Shown here in pieces: positions 1 through 25,420 of a DNA stretch of 64,000 bases (the stretch's first letter is position 1; each line of letters starts with the position of its first letter). Under the pieces are notes generated by a model. It was given only the letters and a program-made list of their open reading frames with translations, searched no databases and had not been told where the DNA came from. The DNA comes from Hormiphora californensis (lineage: Eukaryota > Ctenophora > Tentaculata > Cydippida > Pleurobrachiidae), in assembly GCA_020137815.1 (NCBI GenBank), contig CM035360.1, positions 6,583,059 to 6,647,058 on the forward strand. The letters are read 5' to 3'. The translations under genes were made by a program, and so were the position numbers.

Positions 1-450
1 GCACTCGGTGACCCCCCCCCCCTCTCTGAGGGACACTTGACCAAATCCTACAGGGTGTTTTCCTGCGGTCCGTCTCCAGCACTCTCCTCCGCACTCCTCC
101 TACTGATATTGAATATTGAGCAGCAGCCGCATGCAGTGACTGGGAGGGATTAGATGCAAAGTGACTGTTTTATTTTTCTAACAAGGACTTTAAACTGACG
201 TTGGGGCAGCCTGTAAGAGCGGGTTAACCCTGTGTTGGCTGCCCTAGATTGAGTAGTGTGTGTTCTATAACCATTTATTTATATATTTACTCATTCTAAA
301 TTTTCTCAATAAAAAAAGTGCCTAAAAGGTAACTGGAAAGCGGTATACGATAGAGCTTGAAGGGTCTACTCTTAGTAAGCTGCACTAGATCATGCCACTC
401 CACGCTGGTAAAAACATCTAACTTTCCTTCAGTCTAAACCGAGAACTTAC
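1..450. other. Left edge, no gene assigned
   Basis: No exon could be supported. A poly-C tract sits at about 11-22. The CAP-sushi gene must continue into or past this stretch, because its exon at 451-531 ends in phase 1 with a GTAAGT donor, but I found no convincing next exon here. A plus-strand AATAAA at about 309-314 could be a polyadenylation signal of an unseen gene; nothing else supports that. Confidence 0.4.
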
Positions 451-3400
451 ATTGTACGCATTTCGCTACAGGTCCGAAGTTATCAGAGTCACATTTTGCC
501 GTCTTCAGAGATTTCGGCTCTACCTCATAGCCTGAGAATACAGTTTGAGAATAAAAAGGGGGGAAAAAAGCTAAGGAGAGTGCTGAAAAAGAGACATTCA
601 CTTTTGCTTGCGTCAAAAACTCAAACACACAGTACACACTTCACTAATTCTTTCAAAAATAATCAGTACTGGGCTACACTAAATTTCTCACTGGAATTTG
701 GTACTTGACAATCACACACACATACACACACAAACAACATGAGCACACACCGTCTTTGCAGGTGACTGTAATAACAGCGCCACGAGGTATTTGCTCGCCC
801 CACTGCTCGTAACAGCCCGCTGTTTGGTTGCCTAGGTGACATTGTATTTGTTGGTTGCCTAGGTGACATTGGAATTGTGCACTTATACTCAACAAGGTGA
901 CATGGTGTGGTACTCAGCGCAGCATGTATTTAAAACAGTTTCAGTGCAGCAGGGGTGGGCGATTTCACTTCTCCCTTTCTAATCGGCTCATTGCTTACCC
1001 GGTCTGCAGATGACGGTGATATTGTCTCCCTCGGGGATGTTGTTGCTCCACGAATCTCCCGGTTCGTAGGCCTTGTCCAGGTCAGCCACAGCAAAACCTT
1101 TTTCAATAATCGGCCTCAAACAATCTGAACGGGGGGATTGTTGGTATAGACTCCTGAAATGTGATACGAAACAAAGACTGGGTAACTCCGTATCATGGTG
1201 CCAACGGGGCCCTTCCAAAAATATCAAGATCCGTATCGTGTTGACGCAGGGAGCTCTAAACGCCGCCTCGTTGACTCTCTCCAAATATCTCTTTCTCTGT
1301 TGACACTCTAGACCCACACGCACACACGTTCCTAGCTCCGAGAAGAGGCAATTTACTCTCTCTCCCAGGCTGTGATTGGCCAAGCTCACTGGTCACGTGG
1401 TCTAGGAAGGCTGTGATTGGTGGAGAGCGCTAGTCACGTGGCAAATGATGGTGTGCCTTGGCAACGACGGTGTACGAATGATCGTCCGAGCTGATCTCCA
1501 TTAACCAAGAGGGAGATGAGGTCACACTTAAATCAAGAGGGTAGCAGCTTGTGTTATACCGTGCGGCAGGGTATGCGAAGGAGGTCGAATACTAATGGGG
1601 GATTAATTGGGGAATGGTATGATGAGGTTTTGAGAGAGACATATTGGGGTATAATATAGAACTCACGGCCAAGTTTCCTGCAGCGTGGTACCGGGGCGGC
1701 CAGTTCGTTCCCCTGGCAACTGATGGCTCTGTAAAATAGAGTGTTAAAATGTTTCAAAAGTAGCAATTCATTGGTGTGATCTCAGAACGTATCGATTTTA
1801 GTCTCTATCCCTGTAGACTGTGTCTAAGAGCCAAGTCTGGTTTTTACAGTCCCAATTCTGCACTTCATAGACTTGAAAGTGAAGTAGACTAGAACGGAGC
1901 ATGTCTATAACAACATCGTCTAGAAATTTGCAACAAAATAGCCCATCATGATAGAATTCGCGGCCTTCGCGTGCCAGGGTAGCCCAAACAAAATACTGCT
2001 TGAAAGTCACTTACATTTGAGCATCATCGTGAGTGTATCCGTCCTCACAAAAGAAGGTAACGTGAAGAGTGTTGGGGAGGATAGAGCCCGCAGCTGGAAC
2101 ACTGTAACCGTTATTTGACTGGGGGATCATACACCCTGAGTGAAGGGGAGTTGATTAGCAGAAGTATTTGCAACGATAGTACTATTGTTCAATGAACCCA
2201 AATCTCTGTACCAGTGCTTTTCTATTCCTGATGATCAATTTACATAATTCTTTACTTTGGTCATACAGCACGAGATAACACAGTCGAAAGAAGTCTAGGT
2301 TATTATTATTATACCTGTGCAGCGAGGGAAGTCTCCTTTAAAATCGAAACTCTCATTCCTAAGACACTGGCCCTTAGCGTTTCCTTCCAGTTTGTATCCC
2401 TTATCACATTCCATCTTAATCCTGTGTCCTAGGTAGTACGGACCTGGATCTGTAGCCCTACCATTCTCTATCGTCGGTATACCACAACCTGAGGGTAGGA
2501 CATAGGAATCAATAAATAAACAGGTCATCGGTAACTTGTGTCTTGTCCAATATTTATATGACGAGGTTGTTAGTGGAGATCCTTGTGGGTACCGCAAGGG
2601 ATGACGTAAAACTTACTGATTTTCCTGCGAACATTGTCATGGTAACCATTGGAGCCACCGTTGTTACCCTCTGTCAGGTATTCGCATACCACGAAGTAGT
2701 AATCGTTCTCCTTTACAGCATACCCACACCCGACCTTGGTAGTGTCCCGCCACACCAGCTGTGTGAACTTCCTTACTGTATCTGGAAAATTTTAAAGTTA
2801 TAACAAAAATTGTCATAATTTTTTCACTCAACAAGCCACAGTTGCTTTCCAGAAGTCAAAGGCGAGATAAGAAGTCAAGAAAATGGGCGTTTATATGTTA
2901 GCAGCATGCACAACATTGCTTTATCATAGAGGGCGAGGTACAACTATATTTGAGAGCTGTACCTCATCAGTGAGGTACCACCTCACCCTACTATCCCCCA
3001 CACACGTACAAAGATGCGCCAGCTGTGCTATATTTCCACCTGAAGGTCCCGTGCTGGTTCCAAATGTGTAGGTGTAATGGGGTTCCTGATTATACCAATC
3101 CTTCACACTGTCCCGAGCAAAGGTCAGTGGGTCTGTATCGTCCATAAAGTCAAATCCCAGTGTTCCTCGGTAGATGTTCTCCCCGAAACTGGAAGGGTTC
3201 AGTTTTACAATAACTTTAAAAAATAGAAGCTGCTTCTTTGGACACGACACGGTACTGGCAGATGCAATCTCAGAGTTGGTTGTATTAAGGCACACTACTT
3301 TACTGCACACAAGTTTACCGAGTAATTTTTCCGTATTTGTCCGTGCTCGCTCTAACAAAATGAATGTGAGAAACAACACACTTTTTGTTAACAGACAAAG

Positions 3401-4077
3401 TAAGGTTTAGAACTCAGTTTTATACCGTTCGGGTACAATATCATTGCCTTGCTCGACCCCTTTTTCCTTGTGGGTTTGAACAAAACAACAATATCATTGG
3501 CTAAGGTTATACAGCACCCCCTGGCTAGCGTATCTCATATCCCACGACTTACATGTAGTTACTGGGTTTCTCAAGGCCCGATTCAAGGAGGTTCTCTGCC
3601 CATGTTTTAGCTGATTCAGCTAACTGGTTCGACCAACACAGCGGGTCCGTATCCTGGATAGAAGGTGGTAGCTGAGGTCTCAAGATTGGGAAAAGATCTT
3701 CAATCTTGAAAAATAACGTCAAAAAAACATCAAAGTATCGGCTACCTTATTACCGGAAAATAACGCGACCTAAAGATTCGGCTATGGCTGGTCACATAAT
3801 TACCTCGTGTTTCGATCGAGCACTATTGTGGTACTCTAATATCGTCTTCTCAAAAATACCCAAATTGTCAGGATCAGTGTTTGTTGTACATTCGATGGCG
3901 TTCCGGCGAGATCTGCACTCCGAGCCTGGTGGAATAAGGTGGATTAATAGGGGGATAGTACATAAAGGGAAAGACTTTATTCTATTAATAGTTGAGTTGC
4001 TTCCGAATAATTTAGATCTTTACATGACAATATGATTTACCGTGTAAAATGATAAGGATGGAAAATAGAAGAAACAT
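451..4077 (-). CDS. Secreted CAP (SCP/CRISP-like) domain plus sushi/CCP repeat protein, 3' end off window
   Basis: Eleven exons can be joined with matching splice phases: 4041-4077, 3804-3925, 3563-3671, 3040-3213, 2617-2776, 2315-2488, 2015-2135, 1667-1728, 999-1124, 751-819, 451-531. Exon 1 starts MFLLFSILIILHG, a signal peptide. Exons 2-5 encode a CAP domain: helix motif ILEYHNSARSKHE, then CWSNQLAESAKTWAENL, FGENIYRG, FTQLVWRDTTKVGCGYA and the Cys motif VVCEYLTEGN. The following exons encode sushi/CCP modules: a one-exon module (2315-2488, starting SCGIPTIENG), a two-exon module (2015-2135 plus 1667-1728), then half-module exons. Almost every module boundary is phase 1, as expected for shuffled extracellular domains. 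CAP proteins are secreted and often act in defence or reproduction; sushi modules bind proteins. The function here is inferred only as an extracellular or immune-type protein. The 3' end is missing. Confidence 0.85.
828..870. repeat. Short tandem repeat in CAP-sushi intron
   Basis: The segment GGTTGCCTAGGTGACATT occurs twice in direct orientation about 26 bp apart, just upstream (minus-strand sense) of the 751-819 exon acceptor. It overlaps no coding sequence. Confidence 0.7.
1365..1445. promoter_or_regulatory. Duplicated ATTGG plus CACGTG module
   Basis: A roughly 41-bp unit is tandemly repeated. Each copy has GCTGTGATTGG (an inverted CCAAT box) followed about 15-20 bp later by GTCACGTGG (an E-box). 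The block lies in an intron of the CAP-sushi gene. A regulatory role is inference; the arrangement recurs elsewhere in the window (about 6565-6603, 11650-11720, 25350-25416). Confidence 0.35.
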
Positions 4078-7000
4078 GATATAAAGAACTGCTGTAGCGA
4101 ACTAAGAGAGAGAAAACAAGTTAAACAATGCAACTGCGCAATTACTAGTAACAACGATTTGAGGTTTATAAACTACATCAGGTGGTCGAAGCTAGTATAG
4201 ATATCTTGCGGTTTTATAGAAACATCGGATATCGCAGGAAGAACGGAGCGGTAAAAAGGGTGACCCCTAAACTAGTGCTGCAGCGGGTGGAGTGTAAAAC
4301 AATAGATCTATCAGTTGGGTGTTTCCGTTAGTTTCCGCTACCTATTGTTTTACACTCCCCCGCCCAACACACACACCTGATATTTAAACCAGTAAAAACC
4401 TTTCTAAGACGTAAACTGTCAAAATTAATAAATTTGCTCTCGAAAAAGTTCAAAATAGGACAATATAGGACACAACTATTGCAATACTGGAAGGAGGTTA
4501 AATCTGTGGCTAGACGGAACGGATAGAGTGTCAGAAAATGCAAACGTACTAACCACAACGCACATACAGAATGCCAAGACCCAATACGACGAACCATCTG
4601 CGAGAGAGGGAGAGAGAGAAATAATAAAAAGAGGGTTGGGCTATTAGCGCAGTGCAACAGGGTGAGAGAATATAAGGGGCTGCAATAAATGTTTAATCTT
4701 ACTGAGATCTCAGTTTGGGCACGTGATCCCCGATCGCTCGCCACGTGTTTCCGCAATACAGAGAGAGAGAGACACTCATCCCGACACCCCCTCCCTCGCA
4801 AAAAATACCCTCGCACCCTTCTACTAGGGCAACGAAAATATTGTACACAATGCACATCCAAAAACCGATCATGTGTTTGCGACAAAAGTGGAGTCCTGCA
4901 AGATACAAAATACTAGATAGATTCTGGATAGATTCTGTTAGTCAACTGTCAAGCGTGTGAGAGAAAATGGCTGGAAAAAGGCGTAGAAGAGATAGATCTG
5001 TCACGAGAGAGAGGGGATAGGGAGAGATATAGAGAGAGAAGTGACGCTGTTAAGGCTGCCGAGATGAGACAGACAGAACGCTAATCGGATTAGGGCTGAT
5101 TGGCGAGACTAAATTATAGCGCCCAATATTCTCCTCCTATTATAGTAGTGATGATGTTTCAAGAAGATCTGGAAATATTGCCATTCCGCATATATATTGC
5201 ACTTCTCCACACTGCTACAGCTGTACCACCCATTTGTTACTCCACAATACCAGCCATTGGATGTTCCGGTTTTATTCTGCATGTCTAGGCCATACTATAC
5301 TGAGAAGCATTATGTGGCTGTAAGTGGAGAGACAGATACCGCAAATCACCATCACGGCACAACAATAGGAGAATAGAGGCTTTATTTTCGGCGGTGACCT
5401 GAGTTCGGAGCCTAGCACGAGAAAACCTCTCCTGGCACAGAGGCCTGTAAACAAGAGCGAACCAATTTACACGACGTTCAAAGAAGGTGCCAAGTACCGT
5501 CAAAAGAGGGTGTCATCAGAGGAGAGGCCGGTATGACTTGTTGAGTTACTCAACAAGGTATGACGAGATTTCGTCAAAGGAACAGCAGAAGAACCGAAGA
5601 GGGAAGGAAGGGGAGAACGGATAGAAAACTTGATAGAGGGAGAGCTGCCAAGAGAGATATGAGCAAATAAAATGATAGGGAGAGAGAAATGAGAGTAACT
5701 ACTACTATATCGTTATATTGTCACACACCAAGAAGGAGGGGGCTGCACTGCCTGGCACAAGAAGCAGTCATCTCACGTGGTGTGGATCATGTGAGATCAT
5801 GGTATTTGCAACATCAGCAGATGAGGATCAGTCAGTAATTGGCCTTTAATTGGCTGTTAAAATGCCATTATCCCCTGTTTATCGGAGGGGAAGAGTAGAG
5901 ATTGCGATCATGGCTTGTTAGATCCCTGGATTTAATGAGCTGCTATGAAGGGAGAGGCAACATAAAATAAATCTAACTGAGAATTGGAACTAGCCGCTAC
6001 ATCTCAGGGAATAAAAATCACTGCCCAACCACTTAGCTAGTTGAGAATTAATACTCTCTATAGCCCCTACAATCCCTAGCATCTTATAAATTATATCTGA
6101 CTCCACTAGTTTCTAGGGAAAATATAAAGTTACTACCAAACTATCTCAAACTATCATTGCTCGTCTGAAGTGTCCGGTATACCAGACCCATCTCTGTTGA
6201 GTCTCTCTCTCGTGACAGAAATAGCAGATTTCAGCTGTCAAGTAGTTAAGCTAAGATTATACTATTCAAGTGAGAAGGTTTATGGGATTACAGAACTATT
6301 ATATATCCGTTATTAAGCTAGAGAGATGTACGTTAATGGTTTAATAGTCCGTTGTTATGGTCGAGAGAACTAGAGAGTAGAGTGCCAGAACTAATATAAC
6401 ATGTAAAATAAGAAACGTTTCGAACTCTAAAAAGATACACTTACAGCAATTAAAATTCAAGACATATAATGCTTCTCGATTCTGATATATATAAAGCTGG
6501 TGTACGAGTTGTAGCAACTTGATAAGGCGTACCAAAGGACAAGGTCCCAAGTTGTGAAATGGTCTGATTGGAGGGTAGTCACGTGAGGGATGCAGTCACG
6601 TGATATCATGCTTTACGCGAGCTCTTAGCCAATGATAAACAGCTTGTGTGAAGACTGGACTTTGTAGGGTTATCTAATATGATCTGGTATTCAGTATTCA
6701 CCAAGTGTTGCAAGTCAACTTAATTGTAACTTTCACTTGCCAGAAACCGTATGATGATTTTCAAAAATTATTTAAAAAAGGGAAATAGAAAAGCTCAAAA
6801 GTTTAGTTTTGAAATATGGGGTAGCTAGGCAAGTAGCGATCAGCGGTCAAGCCAGTACCAGATTTTCAACAATAAACAGAGAGAGCTAGTGGTGGGTGAG
6901 TGCAATCTGTTTATCACACCTTCACATTACTTTGATTAGATTCGTCGATGCCCCTCGCTCGATGAGTAAATCTAACAATCGGATAGATCACGTGATCTCT

Positions 7001-8576
7001 CTCTCTCTCTCACCCCCTCTCTCTCTCTCACTGCATCTATATCTCTGCCCCTCCAAGATATCGTCTTGATGAGATGCTGTAGTGATCAATCAGAGTGATT
7101 CTCACAATAGTTACGACATTACAGAGAGAGAGAGTACCACTAAAGTAAACCTTATAACTATACCAGTAAACTCTTGAGGAATAAATCAAAACAAGCTCAG
7201 ATACTTTAGATAAAATGTAGACGAAGCGTTGCGTAAAGATTTGCAACGAATGAACCTATATTTGGTGTGATCGAGAAATTTAAACAACAGTTCTGTCAGG
7301 CCAATGCTCCAACCACAGTTCTTACACGATCTGCGAGACTAGGGACAGGCCAATGCTCTGACAGCAACGTTTTAGAATAAGAAAGAAGGTGTAAGATTAA
7401 ATTCTAAAACTGAAGGATGCACTGTATCGAGTAACAACGCCACCTGACTTGGGGACAGATGGGGAGTTTCTGTCTCTCGTGGACAAAGTCTGTAGACTAT
7501 GATTTAGGGAGTCTGGAAATTAACGGGTCGCCCGGGTACTGCAGCAGTTTCAACGATTTAATGCTACAAAAGGGCCGCAGTCGTAGTAAACAATCGTTTT
7601 GCAGATCAAAACAAAATCAAGAATCAGAACAGCATGAAAACAAATAATATATCTGGTTTCACAGAATGAGAGAGGCGAGGCTATTTAGGACGGGACAACC
7701 CGGCACCCTGGATTTGGGGAGGGTCAGGGAGAGGGTTACTACTATACAGATAGTGTGATGATGTCATCAGTACCAACTTAGTTTACTGAACAGGCTAACG
7801 ATCTCGGAGGTATCCACCCCCAGCTCTCACAACTTTAACCTTCTATCATTTTATCATATCAGTGGTTACTGGTTATCAATCAGCCTCTTCTGATAAGAGA
7901 ACTACGTAACAACAGCGTTATAAATCTTCAACTTCAAGCGAAAAAAAAAACAAGCAATCAGTTCAGAGAAAACAGAAAAGGCAACATTGTTTTTACGGGT
8001 GAACAATCGGATGATCTATTTAAAATCACTTACCTCTACAGCTCTTCCTCTGCTTGTTCCGTTCAATTGTGAAACCGCCCCGTATATGGCTGTGATCTGA
8101 GAGGGGTCCAAGCGTGAGGTCTATGCGAAATGTCCATTAACAGCACCCTCCCACACTTCAACAAGGGGGGGATATGATCAAATGTCGCACACAACTAGAG
8201 GGCAAGTGTGCCGCGTGCCGAGATATATTGATACATCGCAGCTCTAACAAGGATGGGCCGTTTAGTGATTTAGGGATTTTAGGGTGCGGTGTAATGACGA
8301 GGCTGTATGTCATAAGGGTGTTAATTTTGCAATTGTATGACGGTATAATGATTTCCGACATTTGTTTAGGAAGAGAGAAAGCAGAAAGAATGTGAGAACT
8401 TGATGAACTAGAGAGAGAGAGAGAGTCGGGGAAGGTTTTGGCACCACGGTGGCGGATTGTATACAAAGCAGGCAGGGAGGGAGCACAGTGTCAACCTCGA
8501 ACATGCCGTGCCAGTCACGCAACAAAACACTCAGAGCTCTCTCGGGGACAGGGCTTGTTGTGGGAGTGGAGAGGGG
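4078..8576. other. Intergenic spacer upstream of the CAP-sushi gene
   Basis: No exon with coding character was found on either strand; the open frames here are short and have no family motif. The stretch holds short AG/CT runs (about 4735-4770, 4985-5040, 6998-7030), a palindromic TTGAGTTACTCAA (about 5539-5551), three TCACGTGA octamers (6579, 6596, 6988) and two copies of a tRNA-like repeat core near 7300-7365. The CAP-sushi promoter should lie just right of 4077, but I see no clear core element. Confidence 0.5.
7298..7365 (-). repeat. tRNA-like SINE core fragments, two copies
   Basis: On the minus strand GAGCATTGGCCTG appears twice, once preceded by GAACTGTGGTT and once by GCTGTCA. A third copy lies at about 10962-10990. 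The context TGGTCAGAGCATTGG resembles a Pol III A-box. No matching B-box is obvious, so this may be a decayed SINE head. Confidence 0.4.
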
Positions 8577-9352
<776 letters not shown>

Positions 9353-10208
9353 CAGTCGGACCCCGATTTAACGGCACCCTCGGGGGAAAGGGTTTTGTCC
9401 GTTAAATCGGGGTGTCCGTTAAATCGGGGTAGAGCATATTTGGTCCATAAAACCCTATTTTTGTCCAAAATGCTATACTAAAACACCTCTAAGTGTTAAA
9501 TGCAATGTCCATGTATTGATTACATGATCATTTCTGATTAGAAAAAGAAAATAATTTTTTTTTAAATCAAAAAAATTTATAAAAATTTTCTAAGGTACAA
9601 CCACGTCCGAATCGTTTATTGAACCAGTGCATCTTATCGCATGTCTTGCTTCTAATTAGACGGTTCGAAACGAACCGATACGTGATACCATGCCGAATCG
9701 GGGCACTTTAAGCGGGGTGAGGAAGAATTCGAATTTCAAAATATCTTTTTCTCTGAAAATTCATGGGGAGCACCGATCAAAGCAATGACAATCATTCTGT
9801 AAAATTTTGCAAAAAAAGTTATGAAAATTTTTCAAAGGTATATCAACCACGTCCGAATCGTGTTTCTAATCAGTGCATCTTATCGCACGTCCTGTCGCTA
9901 ATTAGACGGTTCGAAACGAACTGATACGTGATCCCCATGGGACCAGTTAAGTTTACCAAGCGTCAAAATTGCGATTCGATGGGCCTCATGGGGATCACAT
10001 ATCTGTTCGTTTCGAACCGTCTAATTACCGGCAAGACATGCAATAAGATTCACCGATTCGAAACACGATTCGGACGTGGTTAATACACCTTTGAAAAATT
10101 TTCAAAAAATTTTCAAAAAAAAATTTCAAAAAATTTTTGGGGGAAATTTATCCTGCCGTTAAATCGGGGTGCCGCTAAATCAGGGGCCGTTAAATCGGGG
10201 TCCGACTG
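9353..10208. mobile_element. Non-autonomous pogo/Tigger-like DNA transposon (MITE)
   Basis: The element starts CAGTCGGACCCCGATTTAAC and ends with its reverse complement. Both ends are flanked by TA (9351-9352, 10209-10210), the target-site duplication of pogo/Tigger elements, whose termini also begin CAGT. It is 856 bp with no transposase frame. Inside, a block of about 90 bp (near 9600-9685) is repeated directly (about 9842-9930) and inverted (about 9985-10080), so the interior can fold into large hairpins. Superfamily assignment rests on termini and TA only. Confidence 0.85.
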
Positions 10209-10253
10209 TACATATTTTGAGCTCACAAATCAAAACACGAGTTTAAAGAAATA

Positions 10254-10422
10254 CAGTCGGACCCCGATTTAGTGGCCCCCGATTTAGTGGCACCCCGATT
10301 TAGTGGCAGGATTTTTTCCCCCGATATAGGAAATTAAAATTATTTGACCCCGATTTAGTGGCATCCCGACTTAGTGGCAGGATTTTTTCCCCTGAGGATG
10401 CCACTAAATCGGGGTCCGACTG
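10254..10422. mobile_element. Short pogo/Tigger-like MITE, second copy
   Basis: A 169-bp element with the same terminal CAGTCGGACCCCGATTTA and TA flanks (10252-10253, 10423-10424). Its interior is a series of repeats of CCCGATTTAGTGGC. It lies 45 bp from the larger element. The flanks (about 10228-10251 and 10475-10499) are themselves inverted repeats, so this copy seems to have landed in an older palindrome. Confidence 0.85.
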
Positions 10423-10424
10423 TA

Positions 10425-11401
10425 TAATTGTTTACAATTTCAACTGACGACCTAGCTCACGCTAGCGAAACAATTGTATTTCTTCAAACTCGTATTTGAT
10501 CAGGCATGTAGTGGTGGGGTCAAATTTTTTGGTCACGTGATATAACATACACCGACTTTTCTAATGAAAATTTGAATAGGTTTTTAGGCCAAAAAGTCAT
10601 AGTTTTTTGCCTAATCATGAAAAGTACTGGGGCCATTTCCTGAAAAGTACTGAGGCCATGGCCCATGGCGTACCCTCCCCCCCCCCATCCCCCTCCCACT
10701 TGGGCACGGCGCGCCTCATGTTCGCGCGCCGGGCGCCCGTAGGGCGATCCCCTCACGCTACGCAGGCAACCCTCCTACATGCGTGATTTTGATTTACCTA
10801 CTCCGATAAAACCTACTCCGATAAAACCCCATTTATCTGTAGAGTTCTCCCTGCGAGGATCAATTCCCTACACAATCACAGTGGTATTTCAACTCATTGG
10901 CCAAAATATCAGCCCCCACCTCCCTTGCCAGGCGCCACCCCGGGCCCTGGTGGCAAAGCACTTGTCAGGCCAATGCTCTGACCACAGTTCTCTCTGACAG
11001 CAGAGCACCGCTGATGCAGCCATGGTTGTTGTGATTAAGATCAGGGTCGTTACCACCGAAATAAGCATTCTGCATTCACCGGCCGTCATGAGTCATCAGA
11101 TCATAATCTACCATTTCACAGTTCACTGCTTTCTTCATGTCACACATGTCACAGATCAAATGTTGACGAATCCGTCACGCGCGTGGTCCGAGTGAACGGT
11201 GTAAACCATATCGTCAGCACTTGATATTTCACCCGGGTGGCTCTGATTGCAACTTCATCTTCTCTCTCTTCCCGCTTCCCTCACAAAGACGCGCTGCGCG
11301 AAGATGTCAAGAAGATTTGGACCGCGCGCGACACACCAGTGTCAGAATTTGTGAGAAAAGCTCTCTCAACAAGGGTGGGGTGGGAGAGATCGAGAGAGAA
11401 C

Positions 11402-11434
<33 letters not shown>

Positions 11435-12366
11435 AAGATTTCCGGCCTCTGAGATTTGAGAACCTGCTTCAGAAGCCAGCTTTTCGCTGCTTTGACCTCT
11501 TTCTGTTTGTGGAACACTAAATGGAAACCTTAAGTTGCTTTTAGCACCATTATAGCGAATGTTTAATTTTGGTTAAAATGCAGCGGCATGCGGGCAATGT
11601 ACTTTCTCACGTGACACCTAACACGTGACCGCTGCTAATTACAGAGCGGACATCACGTGATATCTAACTATGTGCTGATTGGTCGAGCTGAGTCACGTGA
11701 CTTTGTACGCTAATTTGATTGGTAATGCAGAGACAACTCGGGACCACTAGTATTGTACACTGACTGAGAGCAAGAGAAAAAGGGAGAAAGATGGGAAAAA
11801 GAGGGGACTGGGAAAACGTTGCAAAAAAATAAAGAATAGACATAAAAAGTCGCATCTTTTTGTTGTTAAAAATGGAAATTACTAAATTAAATTAACACTC
11901 GGCTTTGAAAAAACCATTAACCAATTATCTTGTCAAAGAGTGCAAAAATGTGTTCATATCCTAATTTTCTAGAAATATTACAAAATATAAATTTGTAATC
12001 ATTGTCGTCAAAATAATACTCTCTTACTCACAGTTTCCAAAACCCAATAATAATATCGAATTATTATACAGCCATCCCTAGCATGACAGCTCCCTGTTTC
12101 ATACAGTAACAAGTAGGTAATACATGATTGTGTTCAACACTGTATACCCCCTGTTTATAATCAAGTATTTAACAGCTCTGCCGCTATATCAGCCCCCTGT
12201 TGATAACGTATATATATAGCTCAGTCATAAATAAACTGTTTTTAGTTCTCTCTGTAACAAATAATATCAAGTCCATTGTTGGCGCTCCCTCTCTCTGTCT
12301 CTCTCTTGTAGAAACGACTGACAGCATAAAAAACTCTCTAAAAATGGCAGGATCTTGAGGCGTGTC
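10425..12366. other. Intergenic spacer downstream of NF-YA
   Basis: No supported exon. It holds a TCACGTGA octamer (10533), a poly-C and GC-rich block (10675-10745) related in sequence to 25733-25775, a repeated ACCTACTCCGATAAAA (10797-10827), a tRNA-like repeat core (about 10962-10990, minus), a GA run (about 11395-11430) and a cluster of E-box and CCAAT motifs (11607-11730). The 3' untranslated region of NF-YA should lie just left of 12367. Confidence 0.5.
11605..11725. promoter_or_regulatory. Cluster of TCACGTGA E-boxes with ATTGG motifs
   Basis: TCACGTGA occurs at 11607, 11653 and 11693, plus ACACGTGA near 11622, interleaved with GATTGG twice (about 11676 and 11717). GTCACGTGAC at 11692 matches the CLEAR-type palindrome bound by MITF/TFE factors in vertebrates. 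Whether it drives any gene here is unknown; it lies downstream of NF-YA. Confidence 0.4.
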
Positions 12367-25270
<12,904 letters not shown>

Positions 25271-25420
25271 GATGCTGTGATGCGGTTGGTGGGGATGAGA
25301 CTGGGAGTTCTCTCTGATTGTACAATGCACAGGAGAGCTACAAAATGCTATTGGCTAAATACAACACCACCGAGAGCTCACAGAGAGCACGCCAGTAGCG
25401 CTAGAACGTCACGTGACCAC
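25271..25420 (-). promoter_or_regulatory. Putative NF-YA promoter with CCAAT and CLEAR-type E-box
   Basis: Upstream of the NF-YA start there is GCTATTGGC (inverted CCAAT, about 25348-25356) and a full palindrome GTCACGTGAC at 25408-25417. The CCAAT box is the site recognised by NF-Y itself, which would allow autoregulation. This is inference from motifs; no transcription start is visible. Confidence 0.4.

Noticed and set aside
4328-4885. 185-residue minus-strand frame
   Set aside because: No family motif, and the upstream side of the CAP-sushi gene already has a good signal-peptide exon at 4041-4077.
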